Shown here: positions 40,240 through 52,510 of the stretch, piece after piece | How the letters are laid out: each line of letters opens with the position of its first letter | Numbering within the stretch: position 1 is the stretch's first letter | Assembly (NCBI GenBank): GCA_013397865.1 | Contig: VZTI01001048.1 | Location: 3,575,842 to 3,639,841 of the forward strand | From: Struthidea cinerea | Taxonomy: Eukaryota; Chordata; Aves; Passeriformes; Corcoracidae | DNA length: 64,000 nt | Direction of reading: 5' to 3' | Made by a program: the position numbers and the translations under genes | The notes under the pieces: model-generated | What the model was told of the DNA's origin: nothing | Databases searched by the model: none | What the model saw: only the letters and a program-made list of their open reading frames with translations

Positions 40240-43200
40240 CTATATGAGCAGGGATAACAGAACAAGGCCTCTGGAGTCATGTACCTGGAGCAGATCTTTG
40301 TGTCAAGGAATGCAGAGTCTGTATCCACGCTGTTAAACAGTACAGTGATACCTTAGCCCGGCTGAAGCACAGCTGATGAGGTGCTGCCAAGCCAGAGGAT
40401 GGGGTGAGCCTCACACATCTCCACGGCCTTCCCAGGAGGGGGCTGATCCCTGTGCTAGGTCATGCACAGGTGTGGCTGATCCCAGCCTTCCACCACCGCG
40501 TTAGCTCCGCTGCTAAACCAGTCGCGCCGTTCAGACAGGTGCTCGTTCCGTGCTGAAGAGCAACCAAGAAATTTAAACATGGGACTTCTGCCATGAGCAG
40601 ACCTTCAGACCATCTTTGTAACACTTCTCTGAGTGCATGATAGGGAAGTTTTGTATCATAGAACAAGTTGTATTTTAGCAAGATCACACATGATGGCAGA
40701 AGAGAGGATATTATTTAGTTATGAATTTGTAAAGCTGAACAAGAAAGTGCAGCTTATTCCTACATAAAAGTAAGCCATACTGTAAAATCTAAGAGTAGGG
40801 TATCGTAAATTTAAAATCCTCATTTTTTAAAGAATACACCAAGTTATTCCTTAGTTATCAAGAGCAGTACATGCAGTATGTGTAGAGATTAAAGTTGTGC
40901 AGTGTTTCCTCTTTAAATTATCATATATGGGCACTGATCATTCAGTGAAAATGGGACAGCTAGAAAAGTTCTGCTTTACCAGTCCTTGTAGCCTTCTGAC
41001 ACGCCAAACTTACAGGTGGAACAAACATCAGATGAAGGGGCTACATATTAATTGCTGAGAAGAGTCCAAGAGCAGAACAGATACATTTTAGTGTGATTTT
41101 TATAATGAATCACTTGACAAATGAGATGACTGTTGCATGTGGAAGTTGTACCAGTATTTTTTCCTAACTGAACCATTTTTAAGTGGAGAAATGCTCATAT
41201 ATTTTATGATCAAATATTATTGAAAATGGCTATGTCTTGGGAAATGAATGGGATCTTATATTGTCATTGAACATATTGAAAGTCACTAAAGACTATGAGT
41301 TAACTCCTTATGGTTCTCATTTGAAATGTGCCAAAGCATCTCTAGAACTAGATAATTCATTACAATCCAGTGCAGTTAAGCACCTCATAAAGTTAATATT
41401 CAACACTTGTATTTACAGCACTTTCACTTCAGTCGGATTTTAGGCATGTTGTTTAAGCCAAACTGGTGTTGACGCAATTATTTCATTTTGCCTTGTGTCA
41501 GTGTGAGATAATAATACTTTTCTTTATTGAATGTTTTTCCAAAGTCAGAGCATTTACTCATGTTACAGCACAACAGAACAACTGAAAACACTCCACTCCC
41601 ACTGGGGAGGACATGGCATTTATGAAAGAACCAAAACTTTCAGGTCTTTTTCTTAGTCTTCCAAGAAATAATATCTCTCTTCTGCTTTATAAAAAAACAC
41701 AATATGGGACTGGGGCAGAATTCCTTTTTTTAATAGTTATTCAACTTCTGTTTTGCTGTATAAGGGGTTTACAGATTTTCCATGCTTTTCCTAACAAACA
41801 CCAGTAAACAGGCTGCAGTTTCCATCTTCTTTACCCATACAGTACAGAGAAGACAAGAAAATACAGTCATGATAGTAGATGTATAAATTATTTGCTACTG
41901 TCTTACCTTTCTCCACCAAAATGAAAATATTTTGACAATGAAGTGATATCCAGGTTGCCTAGATTTTGTCTTAGTGATTGCTACCACAATCCACTTCATC
42001 CTCTTCTCTGTAAAACTCTAAAAAACCCCCAAAACTTCCTTTTAAAAACAGGCAATAGTTCTGATCTTTGTATTGTCTTTTTATGATGTAAACATTGAGG
42101 AAAAAGAATATATTAATATTTATAAAATGCTAGCACATGATTTAATTTGGATGAAAATAATGAATAACAGTGTTATTGCAGTAACCATGGTGTAAAAATA
42201 TGTGTGGGAATGTTTGTAGTAAGAAGAAATTCTTTCTTTGGTACTTTTATTTTAAACTACCATAGTTTTCAATTTTATCAATTGGCCTAAAAAAGATATT
42301 GTCCCTCCTTAAAAATCCTATTATGAGAAAGGAATAGTAATAATGATAATAAAGTATCTTTGAAATGCTTCTATCTAGAATTGTGTTAAGTTGGGATGCT
42401 TGAAAAGAAATAGAATTATAATATTTTCTATAGTCCATTGCAATTATTGCTTGAAGTCACAGACAATTACATATGATTTGAGGGTGTGCAGTTACACTAG
42501 TTCTGGAATTAATTCACGCATTGGTTTTTTTATGTATACTTTGTGATTCTGTTCAGTGTCACAAAATATATTGAAAACTCTTAACACCTTTTAAAACTAG
42601 ATTCACTTCTGATGCAATAACAGAGATTGGTCCAATAAAGTAGAATGAAAATCCATTTGTGAACCTTTTTGCTGAAGTATATTAAAAAAAAAAAATCTCC
42701 TGTTATTTGAGCTTACCTTATAAAATGTTTACATGCCATTAAATAGTACTAACATCTCCTGTGTAAATTAAATGGGCTGTGATGTTCCCTATGTCCTAAA
42801 GAGCAGTAGTACTCGAGGCTATAAAAATACCTTCATGTAATAAATCAAATGCTCTGCTCCTAAAACTGGAATTATAAAAATAAAGGGACAAAATCCCTGC
42901 CTAATTAGCTTGTCTGTACAAGCATTGCTCCGCAAGCACTATAAACAAAAGTATGTTTAAACTACAGTAGTTTCTACCACTCAGCATATTTTAAGAGCTA
43001 GTACCTGGTGCAGGAGGGAGAATTTCCTTGTCAGAATAATTCTGAGAAATAATTTCAAAGTGTGGGTGCTAGTTTGTTAGAGATTTTTCCATCTATGTAA
43101 ATAAAAGGTAGTGGGTAACATGGTTTGACAATATAGAAGTTTGACACAATGGTCTAAATTCAGAGGGGAGGCAGGGAGTCGAAGTAAGTTGACCCTTTTA

Positions 43201-43659
43201 ATACTAACTTAAAATACTTGCTTTCATCCATTTACTGATGTATAAGTGAAAGGCGGCCTAACCTGGCATGAAGGCAGGTACAAATGTTAGGCTGAACTAG
43301 AAACTTTTTCTGCTCTGTTTGCACGTGTCCACATGCCGTGATAGTTTCTTTCTTTGTTACATTCCACTGAACCTTTTGCAAATAAAGTTTGCCAACACGA
43401 CAGTTTGCCAAACCTTTCTGTTTTCTTTTAATTTTACTTTTGGAAGTATTTTTGGCTTCGAGTGTATAGCGAAGTGTATCTTTAGATAAACCTATTCTAC
43501 AAAGAATAAAATGTATGTTGTAGTGGCTGAGGGGAGCTCACCTAAACCATTTTATCAGCTAGAGCCACTTTTCTGTCTGCTACAAAATTGGGTGTTACTG
43601 AAATTTAGCTAAGAGCTGAAAGAATTATTTCAGCAAGAAATAGCTATTTAGAGTGTTGT
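40240..43659. other. AT-rich DNA upstream of the poly-T tract; no supported gene
   Basis: No exon recognised. A small patch near 40,350-40,560 is richer in GC and contains a few CpGs but is not an island. Nothing else stands out. Confidence 0.45.
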
Positions 43660-43710
43660 GTTTTTTTGGTTGTTTTTTTTTTTTTTTTTTTTTTATTTTG
43701 AAAAAAATTT
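43660..43710. repeat. Poly-T tract directly before an assembly gap
   Basis: A run of T broken only by GG, G, A and a short A-run leads straight into the run of N. Long homopolymers are a frequent cause of unresolved bases, so the tract length is unreliable. Confidence 0.9.
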
Positions 43711-43742
43711 NNNNNNNNNNNNNNNNNNNNNNNNNNNNNNNN
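43711..43742. other. Assembly gap (32 N)
   Basis: Thirty-two undetermined bases lie between a poly-T tract and a further T-run. The flanks suggest the missing sequence is more homopolymer or a small repeat and not a gene. True size is unknown. Confidence 0.98.
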
Positions 43743-44854
43743 TTTTTTTACATTGAAACATAATTGGATATTAATTGAATCTATATGCAGTAGGTACTGT
43801 GAATATGACATGCCTTGTGGTTTAGGTCTCACCTAGACTGATCCTTAAATGAGTATTTATTGACTATATCCCCACAAATTGTATTATTTGATGTTACAAC
43901 TGTTCCCATGTGTGTCAATAGTTGGTATAACAAAATGCTGGGAGGCTGCAGACTGCACTGCTCTCCATTTCCTCGAAGATGAGCACACAACTGCCCCAGA
44001 TACAAAGCCAGCTTTGTATTAGCATCCAAGAAAAATAAACTTGAGCATGTAACTCTTTAATGATACAAAAAGATTAAAGAGGTTGAAAACAAATCTCCCC
44101 TCTGCCCACCAGGGCTTTGCAGAATCTCTCCTTTTCTCTATCCTGCTTTCCCACCCAGCAGCACTAGTGCCCTTGGGGCTTGCAATGATCTGAGTGAGGA
44201 TCCCCTCTGACCCACAGAAGCCTGGTCCCTGTCTCTCCACGCCCGGCCACGGGAGGAGGCCCATCCCTGTCTCACGCGTGGTCCTGCTGTGGGGTGACCT
44301 GTGCTGCTGGCACTGCACGGGCACCTGTGTCCCCGCACATCGGCGGCACTGGCCCCAGTCCTCCTTTACACGGACTTCCTTCACAGGCCTCAAACATGTT
44401 TGTCTTTCCACAGGACACACAGTAAATTACAGACAAAGTGTTTTTCCCACCTAATCACACCTGGTGAAGGTGACACGCTTGAAGCCCGTTTTCTTGACGG
44501 CCCCAGTGAGTCCGTTCCGTGGTCACACCCATCAAAGCGCTTCTCAGCCGCTTTGGTTTCCCGAGGAGCTCCAAGGCCATCAGTGAGATGTGTCTCACCT
44601 GCTCTCCCAGGGGCAGGGGCAGGTGCTGGCCCCGCTGGGAGCGCGGCCGGAGCCGGCCGGGCAGAACAGCGCCGGTGTCTCCGCTGAGGAAGGGACGGAG
44701 CTGAGCTGCTTTTCTTTTCGCGGAGGTTGCTGCTGTGAGCACCCCGCGGCCCTCCTGGGGAGGTGCGTGTGGGGCTCTCCGCTGGCATTGCCCCTGCGCG
44801 GCGCTGAGGCAGGTGCGGTGCTGGCGGGGTGGCCTCTCCGCGGGACGCGGCGGG

Positions 44855-44886
44855 CCGGCAGCTACCGGGGCCGGCAGCTACCGGGG
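44855..44886. repeat. Perfect tandem duplication of a 16-base unit in the CpG island
   Basis: The unit CCGGCAGCTACCGGGG occurs twice head to tail with no change, immediately upstream of the candidate start codon at 44,926. It would fall in the 5' untranslated part of the plus-strand first exon if transcription starts upstream. Confidence 0.9.
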
Positions 44887-44925
44887 CTGGCCTTGGGGCT
44901 TGCAGGGGGCAGCCGAGCCAGCGGG

Positions 44926-44963
44926 ATGGAGGGCGGCAGGAGGCTGCGGCAAGCTTTGGGAAG
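44926..44963 (+). CDS. Candidate first coding exon of a plus-strand gene (start codon to donor)
   Basis: The ATG at 44,926 has G at -3 and G at +4, a good initiation context, and lies inside the CpG island. It opens a short coding part reading MEGGRRLRQALG plus two bases (AG), then the donor GTGATG at 44,964. The 5' end of the exon cannot be set, and no stop separates the ATG from more distant upstream codons in this frame. The strongest support is that the candidate exon at 62,172 begins with the single base needed to complete the split codon as serine and keeps the frame open. The short basic N-terminus would suit a mitochondrial or nuclear protein, but that is a guess. Other donors in the island (for example after 44,760) are alternatives. 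Confidence 0.35.
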
Positions 44964-45080
44964 GTGATGCTTTGTGCTTTTTGTGCTTTGTTCCCCTCGG
45001 GCAGCCTGCCCACGTGGGGGCTGTGAACCAGGCGCCAGCAGCGCTCGTGGGGAGCACTGGGGATGCCCTGGACCCCATCA

Positions 45081-48000
45081 CGTGGAGAGGGTGTGAATTC
45101 AGTGTGGGAGCTCCATGGGAAGCAGCACACGTTGAAGTTTGACAAGGACCAGGTGAAAATAGCTGGCTTGTTGCTGGTTTTCTTGTTTGCATTTTGTTGG
45201 GCACATAAACTTCGAGCGAGGCGTGCCCTGCTCTTTATGCCCAAGTCAAAAAGTGCCTGTGTTTTTAAAAGAGAAAAGAAAAAGCGAGGTGGCTGTGTAA
45301 ATGGCCTTTTGGGGTCTGTGCTGACAGGTTTTCACAAGCCAGTTACTAGTGCTTTTGTACTGCCAGCCCAGTTAGAAGTTCAAGTTAATTCTATGAAGCT
45401 CCTTTTCCGTATTAGGGCGCAAGAACAGATAGATGTGCTTTGCAGTTTTAAATTGCTGTTTGTTTAAAAGGTACTGTTAATGCACCTGAATAAATGAATT
45501 TATACCTATAAATTAATACTAGGGTAGCATGGAAAGTTTGTGGCCTTAATATCTTTTACATGTATAAAGCACTAATTTTACCAGCAGCAAGTACTAATTT
45601 ACTTGTAAGCAAGCTGTGTTTATCTCTGCATACTGGTGTTATTTGTCCAATAGCCTGCAGTGTGTGTACTCTGCTGCCCTAGCCCAGAGCTGCCTGTGAG
45701 CTGCAAGAGGCACGAGGGGCCACAGGGGTGTGCAGGCAGAAGCCAGGTAGGGACAGGCAGGGAGAGGAGGAAAAGGCCAGGCCTTTTGGCAGCAGATCAA
45801 ATCTGGGTGGATTAATTGTATTGTGACACTTTGACACATAATTTAATTGTATGTTTGTAAGTGAACAGGCAAGTGCTGTAGTTATGTTGTGAGTAGTGCT
45901 CTCAGTGTGGCAGAGCTTTGAATTCATTGATATTTTCAAAAAAATCTGAAAGGAATAATGTGCTTCTCTAAGATGATTAAGTTCCTTTTACCATGGAAAT
46001 AATTATCTGAGAAAATAGATGGAGTCTTAACTGTTGAGGTAACTTCAGAACTGCCTTCTTGCTGTCCTGCTTGGCTTGATGCATGTATGTGTGATGATAA
46101 GTACAGTTGGTGAAAGGCATTATTAAATTTTACAAGTGAAATGTGTGTCTTGGATGACCTGAATAACAGAGACCAGAGCAGTTAGCATGTAGAAAAGCAT
46201 GGAAAAGTGAAGAGGCCTTTGATGGTGAGAGAGGTGGAGATGAGGAAGAGGCATAATGCTCTGTGTTATGAGCTGCAGCTGGGTATGTGAGAGCAGAGCC
46301 AGGTCTGTGGCAGCACACCTTAGCTGCTGCATGTTGGTAGTGTTCTTCTTGTATGCCTGAATGCACAGTGGTGCTTGATAATTTTAATGACTTGTTACAT
46401 GATGTTGAAAATGTGATTCTTGATTAACTTATGTGCCCCAGTGCTGAGTTGTAGTTACAGTCTTTCCTGTACATTTTCCATTGGAGCACAGCCGAGTATT
46501 TGGGTTGAATTATGGATGAAATGTTGCTAGCCAGTTCATTTCTAGTTCACTATAGGAAACCTGAGATGTCATCAAATGTGTGTTTCCTCATAGGAAGCCA
46601 CGTATTATTTTCAGGCAAATGAAATTTTAATGTTACCAAAAAAACTTGACCTGTCCTTTATAGAAAGTTATACTATTGTATTGTTGGGTGGGTTGTGGGA
46701 ACGTGTATTGATGCATGGATCTCAATTATTTTAATTCCTTGACACTATCAGGAGCAGGCATATGACTGTAATAGTGCAATTCTCTTTAACACAGTCTGTA
46801 AAAATGCATTGATTTTATAGCTCCCCAAACTGATTACATTAATATCTGTGCATAATTAGTTTACACATTACTAAATTACTGACAGATTAAAAGTGAAATA
46901 GTGCAGTTCATACATAGCCGCATAACTGCCAGAAAGGAAATTAATATGGATTCAAATGGTCCTTGGAGACCTGCACTGAAATAGCAGAAATCTATAAAGA
47001 CTGCTTGCGTTAGGAAATTTCCATCACCAACATGTTTGTGGTTGATGCTTTTCTAAGTCTGTTAATATGGGTAAAATTTAGTACAGGAAATGATGTTTGA
47101 ATGATGCTTTTACTGTTACCAGCTCAAGAATGTGTTTATTAAAAGTAAATTCCTGACTTAAATGGCAATTACATCGCATGTGAATATGAATTTTTAAATA
47201 CCTTTTTAAGTGTTCCTAATGAAGTGGTAGTAGTATAAAGTAGCTGCTACTTAAGATGCGTTTGCAAATTATATTGTTTTTAGAGACTATAAGAATTGAG
47301 AACTTGCTCTTGGTGCTTCTCCCTTGGGCCAAACACACATTGGAGATAACCCTCTATTAAAACTTGATCTGTTTATACAACCTCAAACTCCTCCAGACGA
47401 TTTTCTCTCTTTAGAAGAGTTTTGATGTAAACTGTGCTGCTCAGTTTTATGCACAAATCATCAACAGTCTACAGGCTTTTACTTATTGGATACGTCTTGA
47501 TGAAGACTGGGTTACTTGGATGCCAGTTCAAGCTATCATTGTGGAAAGAACTGTGAAAAGAATTGGTTGTGTTTCTTCCCGATTGGTTGCAGCAGCAAGT
47601 GGTGTAAAGATGGTTTTTTTTGCATTTTCTTTATATTTCATTTTCTCCTCAGCCTTGTTAGACCTGTGTGAAATATGACATTTGAAAGGAAAGAAAGAAG
47701 TGAGAGACTGATGCAAGCACGACTTTTTGTTGTAGGCTTTGGTGAAGGCTGGGTGTGACCTCAGCGGAAGGGTAGCATTTGTTAGTTGAACAGGATGGCA
47801 AGGGTGAATTGTTATGCAAAGAGCTGCAGCCAGATTTACTATCTACAACTGAATGCAAAATGGAAATGCAGATGAATTTAGTCTCAGTTGTGTCTCTTGA
47901 GGCGAAATGCCCTCCAAGGTCAACCAGCATGATGTGCACAAGGATCTGGTTTCTTGGAAGTCTCAGTATTTATAGCTTCTCTTGTCCATAGCAGAAGCTG

Positions 48001-48302
48001 TGGAGGTTGGTGGCTGACAACTCTAAAGCCATATTACAAAAGCAGAGCAAATCTGTTTTGGGGAGAGAAAGATTGCTGCTGCTGCTTCCCTGCCTTGTTC
48101 CTTCTTTAGTGCAGCATTTAGTTCACGGTTTCTTACTGAGCCTCAAAAAATCAGATTTAAGTGTATACAGAAGATTTGGGAAGACAGTACTAAATATGCC
48201 TCTTTTCTAGCGTTCCTGTAGTTTCTCAAGTGTGTTCATTTTTTGTTTTTAAGAGGACTCTTTTTGCTTCTCTTAGAAACAATTTTCTTTAAATTAAACT
48301 TA
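45081..48302 (+). other. Probable first intron of the plus-strand gene; no exon recognised
   Basis: If the exon pair at 44.9 and 62.2 kb is right, this and the following stretches form one 17-kb first intron. The plus strand is richer in T and G than in A and C by eye, which fits intronic transcription in this direction. A GC-richer patch lies at 45,660-45,790. Nothing else is recognised. Confidence 0.4.
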
Positions 48303-48745
48303 TAGAATCATAGTATGGTTTGGGTTGGAATGAGCCTTAAAGAACACTTAGTGCCAATCCCCTGCCATGGGCCAGGACACCTTCCACTACACCAGGTTTC
48401 TCAAAACCCTATCCAACCTGGCCTTGAACATTTACAGGGATAAGGCAGCCACAGCTTGTCTGGGCAACCTGTGCCAGTGCCTCACCACCCTCAGTGTGAA
48501 GAATTTTTTCGTTATAGCTATTCTAAATTTAACTTTTTTTTTCATTTTGAAGCCATTACTCCTTGTGTCTCATCCCTATATGCCCTTGTAAAATATCCCT
48601 GTCTTGTAAGTCACCTTCAGGTACTGGAAGATGCTCTAAGGTTTCCCTGGAGCCTTCTTTCCTGCAGCCTAAACAACCCCAGCTCTCTCAGCCCGTCTTC
48701 ATCGGAGAGACCCTTCAGCTCTCTGATCATCTTAAGGGACAAAGT
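48303..48745 (-). mobile_element. CR1 LINE, 5'-truncated 3' tail
   Basis: The left edge, AGAATCATAGTATGGTTTGG, is the reverse complement of the avian CR1 3' end (CCAAACCATxCTATGATTCT). Rightward follow the reversed CR1 tail phrases: CCATGGGCCAGGACACCTTC, TCCAACCTGGCCTTGAACA, and near 48,660-48,735 AGCCTAAACAACCCCAGC and CTCTGATCATCTT. The element therefore lies on the minus strand with its 3' terminus at 48,303. It is 5'-truncated to about 440 bases and carries no intact reverse-transcriptase frame. Confidence 0.93.
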
Positions 48746-51140
48746 TCAAATGAGAGCTGTTTAGAGGTACCAAGGTTTCGTTATGGATGTGTTACTTGCT
48801 TTTGCTTGAATGCTAACAAATATGTGGCTTTGTTAAATAGGGATGATGTTTAGGTTCATGAATTTACATGAAGTTGCCTGAACATTGCATTCTTGGAGGA
48901 GGTAGATTTCATGTTTAAGTTAATAACAATTTTCACATTGTGATCCATTTCACTGAAGTAGTCATTGTGACTTGTTAGAACTGTATTTATGTTTACATTT
49001 GCATGGTAAGTGCTTCAAATTCAGCAGTCTTTGCTGGAATTAATCAAATGTACACGCCAATTTACTTTCTGGATTTGGAATTAAGATGGATCTGCATGAA
49101 ACATGATGATTTTGTTTGTAAGTATTTTTTGGTAAACATTTCCATCAGTTATGACTCGTGCAGTGGGATGCCATCTGGGAGGTCTGCCAGGTTTCTGCAG
49201 TTGGCAGACCTGTTGTGTGTTACTGTGGCACTGCTGCACGTCTGGCTGAACCAGCAGGAAATGCTTCACTTCTTGCCAGCTGCTGGTGCACTTACTGTCA
49301 CACTGGGCTTGTGGACAAAGCAGTGGCCAAAATTTCTAGGAGGAAGCAAGGACTGCGCGTGGATCTAAGAGACCAAACTTTATGGAGCTCAGTTTTTAGT
49401 ATTAGATACTAGGAAACAGGATGAAGATGGACTGTACTTTTGTCTGCTTGTTACTCTTAAAAAATTCTTTTCAGGAGTAGAAACTTCTATTTTCATGGAT
49501 AGGGAACTTCTGCAAGGTAGAGCTGTTATTATTTGCTGTATTAACAAATACATATTATGCACCAGGATTATTGGCACCAAGTCAGCCCTGAGTTTGAATG
49601 ATGTTTCAAGTGCAAAGAGGCGATGTTACATCTGCTGTAACTTCCTTGTTTTAGGCAGAATTTTGAAACAGCTATAATGCTTATACATTAGTGTATATAT
49701 AGTATTAATAGAGTCTAGATATAGTTTTATTGGTATTGTCAAATAACATTTAATGCATAAGGTATTTAACGTGACCAACTATCTTAGTTAAAACTACTTT
49801 GTGGATTTTGAATGCTTTGTTTTGGCTATGAGTATACCTTGGTAGTGTTATTAAAAATTGAGTAATTCCTACTTTAGATTAATGTCTGGTAAATCACTCT
49901 AAAGTTATACTTGATATACTTTTCAAAGTTCCTTTGACTTTCAGTGATATGAGTCTCCTGGATTTTTTTTTCTTTTTCTGGTCAAAGAAAAAAGTTTTGT
50001 TTGCATACATTGCATGTCTTCATAGTAAGTGTAGTGAAATAGAAGGCAAGATTAGATTAGTAGTTTTACTTACTACCTTATCCATCTATAATTCTATAGG
50101 TCTTGAAGTTGTATCTTTTCTACTAAGATGAAGCTACGTAAAAACACCCCTCATCACCAAGAAAAAAACAACCAAATCCAGCAAAAAACAGCTTTTCACT
50201 TTTTATTCATTATGAGCTTTACACTGCTAATGCAGAGTTCAGATTGCTTAGAAGCTGGTCACAAAGACTGTTTCTGTTTAATGAGGTATATGAGTGGTGG
50301 AAGAATTGTGAAACATTAGACTGCACTTTCCATAGATGTTAATTTGACGTTTTTACAGGAGTATTCTTTTTGCTTGTCTGTATCAAACGGATCTGTAATT
50401 AAGTAATTATTTTGTTTTAGAATTTCATTTGCTTCAGTACATTCTGGTTTTCATATGGTCTCTTGTAAAGCTCATATAAAGGTTGGTGCGTTCAGATAGT
50501 TTGAGCATCATCGTTTTACCTGTTCTACTGGTTTCTTCACAAGTCTGACAACTTTGTGGGTTTTCCTCCTTGTATTAACTTCAGGAAACCTAAGATCATG
50601 AACGCTGAGTTTCTTACAATAAGAGGGCAAATTAAATTGGCAGATCAGTGTTTGCTGCTAAAGTTGCAAAGCTTTCCCAGGTGATACAAGATGAATGTTG
50701 TCCTGAATGGCTCAGACTTTCAATTTTAGAAGTAGAATGATCTTGAAAAGTGTGCTGGCTGGCAATTGGATCATAGTGGAATAATCTTTCCCATAAGAGT
50801 TAATGTATTAGAGGGGGCCTATATGTATGGACTAAAGTGTGCACAGTTGAAATACGTATATGAATCTGTGGAGGATGAAGGTGCAATAGCAGACTGCCAG
50901 GATTGTCCCACTTGACAAAGTGGAGGGCAGAGTGGCCTTTTAATGGCTGAATGCTTTCTAAAGTAAAAAATCCAGGGATGACTGTTCAGTAAGCTACAAT
51001 ATTCTGTCTAATAACAATAGAGAACCCTGAAATTTGGATGGAGGTAACGTTAGAATGTATTGCTGTTTCATGAGAGCTACCTTCATAAAATATGTGAAAG
51101 CTTGATTCTTGTTAAATTATCACTGAATTCACAGCTCTGG
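48746..51140. other. Intronic-type sequence between two CR1 copies
   Basis: No exon was recognised. A frame on the plus strand at 49,003-49,368 is open for 121 codons, but it overlaps a second open frame and lacks good flanking splice sites. The minus strand shows nothing better. Confidence 0.45.
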
Positions 51141-51440
51141 AGATGGAGGACTTTTTACAGGAGCATGAAGTGACAGGACAAGGGGGAACGGCTTCTAACT
51201 GAAAGAGAGTAGGTTTAGGTTAGATATTAGGAATAAATTGTTCACTGTGAGGGTGGTGAGACCCTGGCATAGGGTGCCCAGAGCAGCTGTGGCTGCCCCA
51301 TCCCTGGAAGGGTCCAAGGCCAGGTTGGACGGGGCTTGGAGCAACCTGGGATAGTGGAAGGTGTCCCTGCCCATGGCAGGGGGGGGAAACAAGATGTTCT
51401 TTAAGGTCCCTTCCAACACAAATCATTCTATGATTCTATT
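51141..51440 (+). mobile_element. CR1 LINE, 5'-truncated 3' tail
   Basis: The CR1 tail is read in order: TGACAGGACAAGGGGGAACG, TTAGATATTAGGAATAAATT, CACTGTGAGGGTGGTGAGAC, CCATCCCTGGAAGGGTCCAA, TGGAAGGTGTCCCTGCCCAT, and the terminus CATTCTATGATTCTATT at 51,440. About 300 bases survive. It is in the opposite orientation to the copy at 48.3 kb. It looks less diverged than that copy and may be younger. It does not encode an enzyme. Confidence 0.95.
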
Positions 51441-52510
51441 TTTTCTTCCCTGAATAACTGTGTGTGTGTAAACTACTGGGCAATTTGGTATTTTTGGAGG
51501 CAACCATTTTTTTTTCCTCTTGAAATTAACCATTAAATTAAAAATAAATTTAAAAAACCCACAAAGAATTCAGTGAAATGACCTAGTGTTAGGGACCTCT
51601 TTCTTAGGCAATGTTTTTTAACCTTTTTAAAGAAACTGGCTATATTTTTTTTTCTTTCTTGCCATGCTTTAAAGAGCAACTGTTTGGTATTTACTGGTCT
51701 CTTTTCCCTTTGGCTTGAAAAGAGTTACATCAGTGATTTCACAGCTGCTTTGCAAGTTAATCTTTTAAGGCAAAGGAAGGAACAGGTCTAGAAAAAATGA
51801 CTTAAGTTGTGCTTTTTCTGTTTTTATTATTTCTGCTGTTATTTAAGAATGATGAGAAAGGTTTTCTGGCATCTGTGAAATAAATGTAGAATTTCCCTGC
51901 CTTACCAAAAGTAGTTAATCTTTTTTACATAATAGTTTTATCATTTGTTTATATGGCACAAAGTGGTCGTCTAATCAGAGAATTAAAAAATAAAACAGTA
52001 ATGCCAGAATTGAAACATGTTTTATGGATGACAATTTAAAAAATAATTTTTAGGTCCATTCAACATTTTCTGAAAGGGGTGAGCATTGAATATTAGGAGT
52101 TATGTTTGCAATTATTGTGTTAATTGTTTGAGTAAATTTTGAAAATGTATTTCACTTTTCTAGAAGTAATTACTGATTACTCTTTGAATTCTTCAAAGAA
52201 AAAGGGGCAGGTGAAGATTGTGAAATATAAACCAAGGGTTAGCTGGTTGTCAAAGTTTCAACTTTAATGGGGAGATTTAATAACTTGCTCCATGCATTGA
52301 TTATAGCATTGTCTGTAAGTATTTGCATAAATGCAAAAATAAATAAATATTAGGTAAAATGTTCTGGTGTTGCACTGTCCCCTCTTCCTGCCCCAGTTCA
52401 CTCTGTGAGACCTATTTCAAAATTTCTTCTCTTGTATTATGTGTAAGATGAAGGGACCTGATCTTTTTCTTACAGAAAACAGTGATAAAAAAATAGAAGT
52501 GTGCTTCTGT
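51441..52510. other. AT-rich intronic-type sequence, nothing recognised
   Basis: No exon, repeat family or RNA gene is seen here. Confidence 0.45.

Larger units (their letters stand above)
44190..45080. promoter_or_regulatory. CpG island, probable promoter
   Basis: CpG dinucleotides, scarce everywhere else, are abundant here (for example CGCGGCCGGAGCCGGCCGGG near 44,641), and GC content is far above the flanks. Vertebrate CpG islands of this kind normally mark promoters. No TATA box is evident, which is usual for them. On the plus strand the island holds a start codon and donor (44,926-44,963). On the minus strand it has a donor at 44,599/44,598 preceded by a frame open from an ATG at 44,788. 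Both directions are therefore possible. Long arginine-, proline- and alanine-rich frames here, up to 284 codons on the minus strand, are by-products of GC richness. Confidence 0.75.

Noticed and set aside
44390..45244. 284-codon open frame on the minus strand through the CpG island
   Set aside because: GC-rich DNA has few stop codons. The translation is low-complexity (alanine, proline, arginine, serine), several other frames on both strands are also open, and no domain is recognisable.
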